Positions 11,170 through 22,354 of a DNA stretch of 64,000 nucleotides are shown piece by piece (within the stretch, counting starts at the first letter, position 1; the number at the start of each line of letters is the position of its first letter). Position numbers and translations under genes: made by a program. Source of the DNA: Cercis canadensis (lineage: Eukaryota; Streptophyta; Magnoliopsida; Fabales; Fabaceae); assembly GCA_003255065.1 (NCBI GenBank), contig QAOA01005780.1, positions 38,689-102,688 on the forward strand, written 5' to 3'. The notes under the pieces are model-generated. The model did not search any database. It was not told the DNA's origin and saw only the letters and a list, made by a program, of their open reading frames with translations.

Positions 11170-12522
11170 TTATACCTGCAGAAGGAGAGGTATAGGGGTT
11201 GGCCACCAAGGGAGCAGAACAGGTACTGCTGAATAGTAGCACTTCTTCCCCTTGCCAGGAGCATGTAGCATCTCTAAATTCTTAGTACGCAGACTGCAAG
11301 AAAAAATGGAGTTCTGATATTGGATATACAGTATATGCTCATGACAAGGATGCAACCCTAGGAGTGTGACATGAAGCTTATCAATAGAACTATAAGGTTC
11401 AGGTAGGGGTTCAGAGACATCAAAATTCTTCCAGACATATTGACCAAGAGAAATACTGTCCACAAAGTTCCATGACCCTTTCCCAGTCACTTTGTCATAG
11501 TCCTTGAGCTCCCATAAATCCACATTGGCACTCGAGTTGAGACGATAGACACGGCACAATCGCAATGATCCACAGGACACTCCAAGGAAACGATCACACT
11601 TGAGTTCCACTACAGGGTCAAATTTTGGGTCATCTATGCAATGTGATACAGGGGAGTCCTTGGAAGGATCACACACAAGCACACCTTTAGCACCCAAGAA
11701 ATACAGCATTCCATTGACAGCAACACCATCTAAACTGAAACCACCGTGGTGGAAGGGCCCCAAAGGAGTCCAGCAGAAACCGCTATCATAACCATCCCAA
11801 CAATAACCCTCACCACTCCTAAAAACACCCCACTGGAAACCCTTTGGGGATGACACAATCATCTTCCTCCAATGTCCCGTATTGGAGGAGAAGATCCTTA
11901 GCGCGAGTTGATCAGGGCGCATAAGAAATGGTGTCACAATTACCACCAAAAACTTGCGCTGAGAAACAAGAACTACCTTTTCGTCCCCTTCAATGCCATA
12001 ATAAGAATCACACATGAAACCCATTTGGTCACTAAGGGGTAAACCAAAGCTTGTTGGAATCTCAGGCGGCGAAGGCAGCTTCACCCAATCTTTGGAGACT
12101 GGGTTGCAGACACAATACATTTGTTTGGGGCAGACGCACAGAAGCAAGCCATTGGAACAGCACAAGACGCGACCTTTGGGCTTGTAACCTGCGAGGAAAC
12201 TCAATGAGAAGGCTCCTTCAAAAGGTCCCAAGCCTAAAGCCTCAGCTGGTGCCTTGGGTAAGATGAAGAAATTGTGCATGTCCACAATGTGGAAGCTTTC
12301 CTGGCGTTGCAGACTCTGAGAGAAGAGGCGACAGTGAAGAAGAACAAATCGGCTGAGAAACTCAGTGCTCGAAATCAAGCGTGACCAGTGCTTGCACACA
12401 GTCATGCATCTCAGAGAAATTTTGAGAGGGAGACGATGGAAGATTTCAATCAATACATCATCTAGAAAATGGTCTAAGCGGAGCTTAGCCATGGAACTTG
12501 GCAATGGCGGTATGTCAGACAT
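11170..12522 (-). CDS. F-box protein with F-box-associated C-terminal region
   Basis: Substrate adaptor of an SCF ubiquitin ligase: the F-box binds a SKP1/ASK protein and the C-terminal region selects the target. From the chosen ATG (12520-12522, MSDIPPLPSSMAK) the protein has 450 residues; a second in-frame Met is at 12492. The F-box sits near residues 14-52 (DHFLDDVLIEIFHRLPLK ... CMTVCKHWSRLI). The rest resembles FBA-type proteins of the At5g49610-like group: GRVLCCSNGLLLC, then YCVCNPVSKDWVKLP, then a beta-propeller-like tail. The open frame extends 137 codons upstream of this ATG, but that part overlaps a non-coding duplicated flank and has no domain, so I exclude it. A donor-like site before the stop leaves the last few residues uncertain. 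The substrate is unknown. Confidence 0.88.
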   Translation of the reverse strand: MSDIPPLPSSMAKLRLDHFLDDVLIEIFHRLPLKISLRCMTVCKHWSRLISSTEFLSRFVLLHCRLFSQSLQRQESFHIVDMHNFFILPKAPAEALGLGPFEGAFSLSFLAGYKPKGRVLCCSNGLLLCVCPKQMYCVCNPVSKDWVKLPSPPEIPTSFGLPLSDQMGFMCDSYYGIEGDEKVVLVSQRKFLVVIVTPFLMRPDQLALRIFSSNTGHWRKMIVSSPKGFQWGVFRSGEGYCWDGYDSGFCWTPLGPFHHGGFSLDGVAVNGMLYFLGAKGVLVCDPSKDSPVSHCIDDPKFDPVVELKCDRFLGVSCGSLRLCRVYRLNSSANVDLWELKDYDKVTGKGSWNFVDSISLGQYVWKNFDVSEPLPEPYSSIDKLHVTLLGLHPCHEHILYIQYQNSIFSCSLRTKNLEMLHAPGKGKKCYYSAVPVLLPWWPTPIPLLLQV

Positions 12523-12726
12523 GGCGAAAGTGAGGTGATTCGGGCAAGGGAAAGAAAATGTAGTGTGTAGACGCAGGAGCACAAGGTAGGGTTTGAAAAA
12601 CTGGAATATTGAGCTGAGCACTACCACGAAAGGTGAGGAAATTTGCAGAAAAAAGAATTGTGATACTAAGATGAGCAGCAGTAGCCAGTAGACAGTAGCA
12701 GTACAGCAGTAACTGAAAATCTGGTT

Positions 12727-13068
12727 TGGACGCGGCAATCCTCGTATGAACAGTATCAACGGAAGGGGAATACTTGATCCAACGGCCAAAAAATATCCTA
12801 GATGATAGGGAAAAACATTTGGGTCTGCAACGGCATCGTTTACCTTAAAGGAAAGAAAAACCAACTTGACGCTCAAGGCAAGTCCTGAAAGAAAAACCAC
12901 TTCTGAAAAATTTGGAAGCGGAAGCCCAATCACTGTATGAACAGTATCAACGTCCTAGGACTACTTGATCCAACGGTCATAAAATGTCCATAGAAAAAGC
13001 TAACGGGAAAAGCATTTGCGTATCGAACGGCGTCGTTTGTCTCTGAAAGGGGAGAAAAACCAACTTGA
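12727..13068 (-). repeat. Tandemly duplicated 5' flank of the F-box gene
   Basis: Two diverged copies, about 12727-12869 and 12915-13068, lie in direct orientation with an offset of about 190 bp. Both share TATGAACAGTATCAACG, TACTTGATCCAACGG, an AACGGC(A/G)TCGTTT palindrome-like box (12829-12841 and 13026-13038) and AGAAAAACCAACTTGA. They sit about 205-550 bp upstream of the F-box ATG, so the gene may have two copies of a promoter module. Confidence 0.7.
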
Positions 13069-15689
13069 TATAATCAAGTCAATCAACACTAGGGGACAAA
13101 CAACCCAACTTGAACAAATTATAAAATCAAATTGAAAAGTATGAAGCTGAAAATTAAACGAGAATAGGATGCTTACAGTGTTGAAATAAAATTATTAGAA
13201 TAAGTAAGATATACAAATAGGTGTTCATTGGAAAACTATCATTAACTGTTGACAACAATAGCATCAAAATATGAGAGTAATTTTGATTGACGACACCACT
13301 AATTGTTTTGATATCATCCTCTAACGTATTCTAACTAGAACCACATTCATATTAGTTATGGACTAATCCAAACTTAATTGGATGACATAATCCAAATCCA
13401 GAAGAACATATATAGAAATTGACAAAGTGGAGATGAACTATCATGGGAAGGTAAAACTTAATAAGTTGGGATGGTTTTTATCATCATACCTTGTCGCAGT
13501 CAAATTTTAGCCATGTATCAACAATGAATCCAAATCATAGTCCAGATTTTCTAGTATTTCATGTGGTTGTGGATAATAAATTGGAATTTCATAGGTTGCA
13601 ACTTGTAAGGAATAGGTAATTGATCTGTAGCTAGAGAATTTTTCGGTGTATACGATAATTACTATAATATTAGTTGCAACCCGTACAATGCACATGCAGT
13701 TAATTAAACAGAGAAAATATATATACCTATGAAGAGAAAGAAGAGAAATATAAAAAATAACATAAAGAGAGAACAAGTACATGACTATAATTCACCTAAA
13801 ATGATTTTTTTTTTAGATTTATATAATGATATTTACAAGGATTAATGTATGTATAGCTATGCCTGCAAGTGCATTTTTTTAACTTAGTTGCAAGTTGTAT
13901 AACGTTTGTCTCTTTTTTATTTTTTTTATTTGGGTCCATGGATCATGAGTCTCATGATTAAATAGTTTGTAGTCAAATGATATTAAAATCATTCTTAAAA
14001 ATTGTGAATTTTATATTTAAACTCAAAGTTATAATCAAAATATCAAAAAAGAAAACTCGAGTCATAACACTTAATATAGTTTCATACCACATTAGAACAC
14101 TGAATAAATATAGCCCCCCTAAGCTATGTTAAGGCTCTACATATGGCAGTCGTTTAATAGTTAATATATAATTCATGATTTGCTAGTTCACATTTATTTT
14201 GTTGCAACATGAAATCACATAATAATGGTGAGTTTTTCAGTTCATTCATTACTTGTGACAATTGTATTTAATATGAAAGATTCAGAAATTTTTTATTTAT
14301 TGTTATGAAAATAAATTTAAGTAAAAATCTTAAACAAATTATTTTAGTTGTTTATAAAATTGAGATACTGAAAGAAATCAAATTAACCATTATTTGATAT
14401 AATATGGTAGTGGAACTTTAAAATTCTTCATTTGCCCAACATCAAGCATTTAGCAAAGCTCATTCTTATGTAGTTCACCCCATCGAACCATAAGGAGTTA
14501 ATGTTAGAATGGAGAATGAACTATGATATTGACTTCACCTTCTCATTTTTAACCTTGTCCCTATCCTTATTCAGTCACTCATTCTTTGTTCATTACGTTC
14601 ATTTTCTCATTCTCACCCTCATTCATTGACTCATTCTTTGTTCATTACATTCATTCAACGCATAACAGAGGCAATGAAGATCTCTTTCAATATTGACATC
14701 GAAGACTGCATTGGCACGTTGCTTCAGAGGAAAAAGTAATCTCTCTCCTAAACTCCACCGTTGCTAGACGAAGTGAAGAAATTCCGTGATATTAAGCTCA
14801 TGCACTGCATTATGAAATTAAGTTAGTTTCCTTTCCTCATTGTTTGTTCTGGTTTCTTCCAATTCTTGAATTTATCGTTAATTTATGGGTTTCTTCTGAT
14901 TTTTGAATTTCCTGTGATGCTCTCATGCTTTACATTAACTCAGTTAGTACTTAGTTCCATATTTCTGGGTTTCTTCTAATTCTTGAACTTGTGATTCACC
15001 TATAGAGAAGATGATAGCGATGCATATGCATTTTTGGTGGCATGCGTAAAGAGCAGAGGTTGTTGACAACCAAGAGTTTCGTGTGCGAGAGCTGTTATCA
15101 ATGCCTTCAATGTATAAAGAATTTAAAATCACTACGATGGAAAAGATGGATGTTGATCTTTCTTCTATCTTTTAAAACTTTAGCTTTAAATATATCATAT
15201 TTGTATAAAGGCACATATTTAGGTCTATGATAATCACTTAATCAGATCTGATTATGATCTTAAAAGGAAATGTTCTAATATAGATACTCCCACGTGGAAT
15301 GCACGCCACCTTTTAATGAATGGTGATAATCATGATCTTTCTTAATCATTTCATGCTCATTGTTGATGAATTTCTAGAGTACACCACAAAAATCTCTTAA
15401 CTTTTTCAAAAATCACTTTAATTGCATCTTTTAAATTTTAATTCGTCTTTAATATTGTTTAGTTTTGTAAAAGGGATTTCTTTTTCGTTTTCTACTTTTC
15501 TAATATTTGACAAAAGGTTGAAACATTAGGTAAGCATTAGAATTCTATATAGAGGTGATGAATGCACACGGAAAGTGAATATGGTTTTCAGTGTCGGTTG
15601 GTTTCTGGGGAGAGGTAATTAATTAAGCAAAAGCCATCAACATGCAAATGATATTTTGACTAGAGTGAACATTTCAACCAAACCCCTAA
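13069..15689. other. Gene-poor spacer
   Basis: AT-rich sequence without a credible gene. A block CTCATTCTTTGTTCATTAC(G/A)TTCATT occurs twice near 14580 and 14630. Scattered open frames (13507-13782, 15042-15230) lack any recognised domain or neighbouring splice logic. Confidence 0.5.
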
Positions 15690-16122
15690 GGCGTATTTGG
15701 ATGGCATAGCTTACAATTTATTAGAGCTTTTTTATTAATATAAATACTTTTATATAAGAAAAATGGTGTTTGAATCAACTTATCTAAGTAGCTTATTAAT
15801 CCTCAAAAAATTATTTTTAGCTTATTTTATGAAGCTATTTTTTAGGCTTTTTAGAAAAGTCTTATGTAAAAGCTGATTTCCTTCATGACCGATAAGCTGT
15901 TTTTAAAATTTATGAGACAATTATATCCCCATTAATATCAAAAATTTCGTAGAAATCCAACCTTTCATCTCCCACCTTTAAAACTTAACTTTTAAAAGCG
16001 CTTTTTAAGTATGTATCCAAACACTAAATAACTTAATTTAAAAGAAGTTTATGGTATAAAAGTTTCTCACAAAAGACATTCTTATGTAAGTGCTTAAATA
16101 AGTTATTTACCCAAACATGACC
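15690..16122. mobile_element. Tourist-like (PIF/Harbinger type) MITE
   Basis: A 433-bp AT-rich element without coding capacity. The ends are imperfect inverted repeats (GGCGTATTTGGAT on the left; the right end reads GGTCATGTTTGGGT on the opposite strand), flanked on both sides by TAA (15687-15689 and 16123-16125), the 3-bp target duplication typical of Tourist/PIF elements. The call rests on the ends and the flank, not on family recognition. Confidence 0.55.
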
Positions 16123-17943
16123 TAAAAATATAGTTAAATAAAAATAAAAAGAAAGAACTAAAATCTTCGAGAATTTATTTATTTTGGTTTAATAATAACC
16201 CGTGAGGCTAAGAGGTATTTTTATTTAGTTAATGGATTGAGAAAGATCTGGAAGGAGGGAGATTGATTGTCTTATATGTGCTGTCACTTTGACTTAAAAC
16301 TTTAAATATATGTTTTACAAGAAAAATGGCTTATTCTAATTAATGATTAGAATAAACTTCTGATTTCTCTGTTTACTTTAAAAACTTCAAGGTATTTTTA
16401 CAAGAACGACTGATCTCATATATGAATAAATATGTTAATGGTAGATTTCTAGATGAGCATCATGAAAGGTATATTATAACTAATTCAAATATAATTTTCT
16501 AGAACACAGATTTATCAAATTTTTCTCAAAGAATAATCAAGATTGTGGTGTTTTGATGGAAGTAATTAAATTTTATGGTAACAATGTAATTTTCTCATTT
16601 CCTACACTATAATGTTACATGATATGACATAAGGCACGCTATTTTTTTTTTATTAATACTATGATTATATTTATTTTATTTAATTAGGTGTGAAATTAAT
16701 CTCGTTCGATAATTAGAACAATTATAGTTTTTCCTTTCTTAACAATGCTCTCATTGGGCCTGAAACCCTTGACAATTTACTATCAGTTGAACCAAACACT
16801 TGTTGGAACATAATACACGCCATATGACTAATCCAAGTAATCTCTTGTATGGTTAAGGTCTCAAGTTCTGTTTTCTATTTTCCTAATATTCCCATCTAAA
16901 ATGTTTAACTTGCTCTATTTAATGACAAAAATAAAAAGGTCTCAAATGATAGAGTTACAGTTAAAGAACTACTATTTGTTTATACTCAATATTTAAAGGC
17001 TCAACTAAATTTCAACTGTCCTTCTCATATGTAGGAATAATATTTCTTAATCTAACATTTTATTGTGGGATAGCTATACCAATAAGCATTAGAAAAAAGG
17101 TGGGTTAGGATTACAATTTATTAAATCATAATTGTTGTCTATATGATTGATAAGTGTGACTCTCTAACTATATAGGATGGATCAATGTGAGGAATGCACG
17201 CTTAAAATCATCCGAAAAAAAACTTAGTTTTAGTGTGAAAAAGCTGACACATGAGATTGTTCATACTAATAAGCAATCAATAACAAACAATATATAGAAT
17301 ACAGCAAAATTGAGATTTCAGATTTAATTCTAAATACTCCTAATAATCAAAGTTCAAAAATTTAAATTCCTTTAATGATATAAATAAATAAAAGCAAGCA
17401 ATACCAAAATTTCTAAAAAATCGTCTTAGACCATTATTTTTCTTTTTCTCCTTTCTGACTGCATCAGGTTGGACTTTTATCATGCCCTCCACAAAATGAT
17501 TCTAGAAAAATGTCAAAACAAATGGTTTAATGACCTCAATGCAAATACTTTTCTTTTTTATTATAAAAGATCTTATTCAATTAGCTAAGGACCTCTTTTC
17601 ACCCATTAAGTAAGCATGGGTCGGTGGCGTATGGCTCAATGAAAATGATCATAAACCACTAAAAGATGACCATATATGAATGGTGCATTCTCTTTTTTCA
17701 TATACTTTATCAGTTACGAGACATTCTATTTTAGCTTCCTTTGAATCTTTAGACATACCATATGGTGAAGAGGAGCGTCTGCAAGTATGGACCTTTAGGC
17801 TAACGTTTGGGCCCACAGATAGCCCACTATCACCGACCACAGCCTTTGTCTTTTCCTCTGTGCTTTCTTTACTTGACTCCAAAAAGCATAACCTAAGGGT
17901 TCCCATCCAGTATGTTTCTTACTCATGAAAACAAACAAATTCT
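16123..17943. other. Gene-poor spacer
   Basis: AT-rich sequence. Around 17650-17930 both strands are open over about 250 bp and the base composition is higher in GC, with a TTTGGGCCCAC box at about 17808. I recognise no protein on either strand. It may be a relic of a gene or a promoter fragment. Confidence 0.35.
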
Positions 17944-18123
17944 CGGATCCGAATCTAGTTATGTGATTTGAGTTATGTTACTTAAATTTGAGCCGTACAT
18001 TTTATTAAAGTTTATCTGAACTATTAAATATTATTGTATTTTAATAGTTCAGATAAACTTTAATAAAATGTACGATTTAGATTTAAACAATACGACTCAA
18101 GTCACATAATCAGATCCAAATCT
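17944..18123. mobile_element. Foldback hAT-type MITE, 180 bp
   Basis: Nearly the whole element is one long hairpin: the left arm (17944-18030) pairs with the right arm (18036-18123), with a perfect inner stem of more than 30 bp around CGTACATTTTATTAAAG. It is flanked by a perfect 8-bp direct repeat CAAATTCT (17936-17943 and 18124-18131), the target length of hAT transposons. No coding capacity, so non-autonomous. Confidence 0.7.
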
Positions 18124-18973
18124 CAAATTCTTTTTTCCTTTCATAAATTTAAAGATAAAAAAATTAAAAAAAAAAAAATTGAATGAAAAATTACAAGATC
18201 AGCCTTTCTTTCATTTTCTGAGCCTCACTAAAAATCTCATGTAACATGTTCTGTGTGTTCCTCCCTACAACAATGTCTTACATGAGTAAGATATATACAT
18301 AGACAGGGACACTTAGTCCCTAAATGCCACGTGCCTCTCCTCTGCAATTTATGAACATTGAATTCTCTCCATTTCCAAAGTGTTGTGCTAATTCAGCAAC
18401 TAACTTCCAACTGCTATTTGCAAATAAAAGAGACAAACAACCCTACTAACTAGCAACTACCATCAAACATAATGAATATGAATACCCTTTTAAGCTTTAT
18501 ATCCATTCTATTTGATCAATTAGATATTAATTTCATTAAGGAAAAAATATCCTTTCATTATTCAACACCATTATTAAGCAATTGATTGGGGGAAATTTTT
18601 TTTTTAAGGGTATCTGATCAAATGGGTTGCCTTAATAGAGCCAAACCGACAATAATTTATGATAACACTGACAATGTATAATATTATGAAAAATGCTGAT
18701 TATATATTTTTTAATGTTCAAACTTAATTGGTAATTGTTGAATTTATAAAATTTAAATCATACAAATAAAGTCAAATTTTATCAACTATATAAGCAATGA
18801 CATGAGACATATTGTCCTCATGTATCACTTACCTGAACGGCTGAACCTGATGATCCTTATCCAGAAGCAGGGGTAATTTGGTCATTTAAAAGGGGTTATA
18901 TATGAGTTGTGGCATCAAATCAGCATCAATTAAAAGTTTTTTTTTTTTTAAAAAAAAGATTGTTGCCTGTTAC
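18124..18973. other. Spacer between two MITEs
   Basis: AT-rich spacer with poly-A/T tracts and no open frame or RNA gene that I can support. Confidence 0.5.
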
Positions 18974-19430
18974 GGATCAATTCCTTCAATATCATAATTT
19001 AAAAACTTAATTCTATGAATATAGTACATTTAAAAATATTTCCTTTAATACAATAATTTTTATTTAATTAATGTGCCATTTCATAATTTACGTTGAGAGA
19101 CGACATATAAAATAAAGTGACATAATTTCATATGTCATCTCTCATGTTGAGAGACGACATATGACATTGAGTCACTCCATTTCAAGATCCATCCCTTCTG
19201 CTGACACACATGCTTGCACAAAGAGTCCTGTTTAGTGGCACCATATCATTTGTCACCTCTCAAGGTGAGAGGCAACAAATCATATGACACTACTCAATAA
19301 TAATTACTGTTTATGACTTTTGATAAAATAAAATAATATTAAAAAAATACCATTTTAAAAAAAAAAAATTGCAAAACAACTGTATTTATAGAATTAAGTT
19401 ACTAAATTACATTATTGAAGGAATTGGTCG
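18974..19430. mobile_element. Mutator-type MITE with internal hairpins, 457 bp
   Basis: Terminal inverted repeats of about 55 bp (left GGATCAATTCCTTCAATA; the right end reads CGACCAATTCCTTCAATA on the other strand) are flanked by a perfect 9-bp direct repeat GCCTGTTAC (18965-18973 and 19431-19439), the target length of Mutator-like elements. Inside are further small hairpins: GAGAGACGACATAT paired with ATATGTCATCTCTC near 19095-19165, and TTTGTCACCTCTCA paired with TGAGAGGCAACAAA near 19250-19285. It ends about 470 bp before the calmodulin-binding gene start, so it may lie in that promoter. Confidence 0.75.
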
Positions 19431-19900
19431 GCCTGTTACAATTTTATTTTATTTTTTTTAAAAAAAGGATCAGCAGTGTAGACAATGGAGAATTCCATGT
19501 TACAAAAAATAATTGAATTCAGAAAATGCTCAAACAAAGGGGCCCAAAACCGGCTGTTAGTGCGAGTCAGCATCAAACACTTATCTCAGCGTTATTCAAA
19601 TTTCCTCAGCCAAACTAAGTTGAAAATAAACAAAAAGGAAACCCACTGCAAAACAAAGCATAACCAAACCAAACCAAACCAAGAGGGAGAGAATCTCTCT
19701 GGTTGTTTGGCTTTCAAGCCTTCCTCCTTTTCTTTCCAATGTAATGTAACCTTCCGTCTTGGGAAAGGAAAAAATACCAAAAAAAAACCACCCACAAGGT
19801 TTATTTTCTTCCTGTGCATGAACTCCACAAAGCAAAGGAAGATAAATCCCAATTTTTGTTCCAACTTTCCATAGATTCTGTTGATGGTTTTCTTTTGAAG

Positions 19901-22354
19901 ATGGTTCAAAGAAAGGTTCCAAGCAAGCTTGGTATCCAACCTGATCATGTTAAATCAGACAAGCGCTTGGCAAACCTGAAGCTATCTTCTTCTCAGCTTC
20001 AAGATGGCAAAACCAGAGGAGCTGATATGAAGAAGAAAATGAAAAAACCAAGGTCAATTAAGCTCTCTGATTTGAAGGCCCTTCAATCATCACCTCCAAA
20101 AAAGAGCTTATCCCAACCAGGAAGGCCACCAACATCTCTTCATGTTCCAACCACTGCAACGTCGCCACAAAAGCAGCAACCTTTGGTGAAAACTACAGAT
20201 GGGTCGCCTAATTACATGAAGCCCACAAGCAGTTCATGTGCAAAGAAGGAACTTTTCCCGGTGAGTCTTCGGAATACTCAAATGGGTTCTGATGTTAAGA
20301 GTCAAAGGCCAAAAATTTTGAGTAATTTGAAAACTGGCTCTGTTTCTGGAAAGAAACCTGCAAAAACTTTGTCAAGGTCATCTAGTTTGAAGTTGGTGAG
20401 AACTTTGACAAAAACTCCCAGTTTTAAGCCTTCTAGAGCTTGTCCGAGAAAATCCTCTAGAGTTGCTCTCTGCGCAGATATGGATGCACAGAAAGCTACT
20501 TGTTCTTCAACTTTGAAGGACTCAAAGTTCCCTGCATACCTTACGCTTAATCCTGGGGGAACTGAATCTGAGGGAACTTCAGTAATGGAGGTTTGCCCTT
20601 ATTCATATTGTTCCCTTAATGGCCATCGCCATGCTCCTTTGCCTCCATTGAAGAGCTTCTTGTCGGCAAGGAGACGAGTTTTGAAGACCCAGAAGTGTTT
20701 GAAGCTGGAAGCTTTAAGCCCTCGAAGATTGAAGGTGCCCTGTGAGACAAAGAAAGAATCTGAAATTGAGCAGAATGTGTTTGATGGAAAACCTGCATAT
20801 CATGAAGCAGATACTGCTAATTCAACTGTAACTTCCTTAGTACAAGAAATTGGCATGGATTTCTTTATTGAAATCTATGCTAAGGAAAAGGAAGTTGAAG
20901 CAAAACCAGCGGGAGCAGAGCCAAATGGAGACAAAATGGGAGAAATCTGTTCTGTCCCAGAGCTTAAGGATCAAGAAGATATCAAGTCTACAATTGAAGA
21001 TGATAGCACAGCGGTGCGAGGAGATGATGACATCAAGCAAGTTGTTTCAAGTGTGTCTGATGGGTCAACTAAGTCTGAGATTGATTTTGAGGAGGATTTC
21101 AAGAAATACTTTGATGATGTCGCTGTTGAAGCAGACAACAATGGAAGCATTCTTCAAGAACAAAAAGCAGAATATGCAGATGGAGACAGCCCACCTAACT
21201 GGCCTAATGAAGAAGTAAGTGTAGGAAACTGCTACAGTGAGATTAGCTATGAGGGGGAACACTTGGACGGCATTGAAATGGATTATTCTGATTCTGAAGC
21301 TGCTGATATGGATTGGGAGGACGGACAATTTTGTTCCTCTGAGCATGAAGAGGATGCTGTTTCTTCTGTCTTTACAGAGGAGGGAGCTGACTCAAAAGTT
21401 GAGTGCTTATCGGAGAGTTCACATGATGTATTTGTGATGTGGTTAGATGGCATCCTTTGCAACTATTATGAGGACATTCTGGCTGATGAAGTACTCCAAG
21501 ACCCTAGCGCAGAAGAAAGTACCTGTTTTGATGAACAACCTCGTGGCACTGGTTCGGACTTGGAAGGCACAAGTGAAAGCACAGAGACTCAAGAATCTGG
21601 TTACTCATCCAATGACATCAGTTGCGACCAATCTTCCTCAACTGAGGAACTATTTCAGGATTTGACGAATGCAGAAGAAAATGGGCAGGAGGATATGTCT
21701 CTCCAAGAAGATGCTACAGGTAAATCAGATGTCGCCAAGCTACTAGTTGAAAGTTATGGTAATGATTTCTCTCCGGATTCCAGTGAAGCTGATACGGTTG
21801 ACAATGCTCAAGATCACAAGATGAGTGAAGCTTGTGAGATTGAAGAGAGCTGTGAAGAGAGAAACTCAATTCAAGAGAATATTCACTTGTCTCACATGCA
21901 CAGCGAAAGCACCATTGTTGTTCAAGACCAGGAACTGTTGGAGAATGATCAAGGTAAAGCCAAAAAGCTTCAGTCATCTAGCTGCATTGATGTTGAAGAT
22001 CAGAACACAAGCAGGATTTGGAAAGGAGCAAGGCGCAAGAGACTTGTCGAGGATGATGAGGAAATGAGAAAGTTCAACCCACGAGACCCAAACTTCCTGC
22101 CTTTGGTTCCTGATCCAGAAGCAGAAAAGGTTGATCTCAAGCATCAGATGATGGATGACAGAAAAAATTCAGAGGAATGGATGCTTGATTTTGCACTCAG
22201 ACAAACAGTCACCAAACTTGCTCCAGCTAGGAAGAGGAAGGTGGCGCTGCTTGTTGAAGCTTTCGAAAAAGTAATGCCACCGCCCAAATATGAAACTCAT
22301 ATCAGAAACAATTCAGCCTTTTCTCATGCAAGACCTATGCAAGCTTGTAGCTGA
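19901..22354 (+). CDS. Plant calmodulin-binding-domain protein (PICBP/At2g38800-like)
   Basis: Probable Ca2+/calmodulin-regulated protein, of the plant-specific family that includes the pathogen-induced CaM-binding protein PICBP. One intact exon gives 817 residues from the ATG at 19901, whose product begins MVQRKVPSKLGIQPDH; the open frame continues 29 codons upstream but without family character. Residues 1-240 are basic and Ser/Pro/Lys-rich (KKKMKKPRSIKLSDLKALQ). A long acidic, Ser/Glu/Asp-rich and probably disordered middle follows. The conserved C-terminal domain starts near 695: SRIWKGARRKRLVEDDEEMR, NPRDPNFLPLVPDPEAEKVDL, then the basic amphipathic helix APARKRKVALLVEAFEKVMP (about 775-795) that should bind calmodulin. 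The stop is TGA. A MULE-type MITE lies upstream. Confidence 0.9.
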   Translation: MVQRKVPSKLGIQPDHVKSDKRLANLKLSSSQLQDGKTRGADMKKKMKKPRSIKLSDLKALQSSPPKKSLSQPGRPPTSLHVPTTATSPQKQQPLVKTTDGSPNYMKPTSSSCAKKELFPVSLRNTQMGSDVKSQRPKILSNLKTGSVSGKKPAKTLSRSSSLKLVRTLTKTPSFKPSRACPRKSSRVALCADMDAQKATCSSTLKDSKFPAYLTLNPGGTESEGTSVMEVCPYSYCSLNGHRHAPLPPLKSFLSARRRVLKTQKCLKLEALSPRRLKVPCETKKESEIEQNVFDGKPAYHEADTANSTVTSLVQEIGMDFFIEIYAKEKEVEAKPAGAEPNGDKMGEICSVPELKDQEDIKSTIEDDSTAVRGDDDIKQVVSSVSDGSTKSEIDFEEDFKKYFDDVAVEADNNGSILQEQKAEYADGDSPPNWPNEEVSVGNCYSEISYEGEHLDGIEMDYSDSEAADMDWEDGQFCSSEHEEDAVSSVFTEEGADSKVECLSESSHDVFVMWLDGILCNYYEDILADEVLQDPSAEESTCFDEQPRGTGSDLEGTSESTETQESGYSSNDISCDQSSSTEELFQDLTNAEENGQEDMSLQEDATGKSDVAKLLVESYGNDFSPDSSEADTVDNAQDHKMSEACEIEESCEERNSIQENIHLSHMHSESTIVVQDQELLENDQGKAKKLQSSSCIDVEDQNTSRIWKGARRKRLVEDDEEMRKFNPRDPNFLPLVPDPEAEKVDLKHQMMDDRKNSEEWMLDFALRQTVTKLAPARKRKVALLVEAFEKVMPPPKYETHIRNNSAFSHARPMQACS

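Noticed and set aside
12523-12933. 137-codon N-terminal extension of the F-box reading frame
   Set aside because: It overlaps one copy of a tandemly duplicated non-coding flank, has no domain, and the F-box starts just after the downstream ATG.
17649-17928. Open frames on both strands
   Set aside because: Neither translation resembles a known family and there is no splice or start context; kept only as a note in the spacer.
19485-19948. Overlapping open frames on both strands before the calmodulin-binding gene
   Set aside because: Low-complexity Lys/Phe-rich translations in probable 5'-UTR sequence with no domain.
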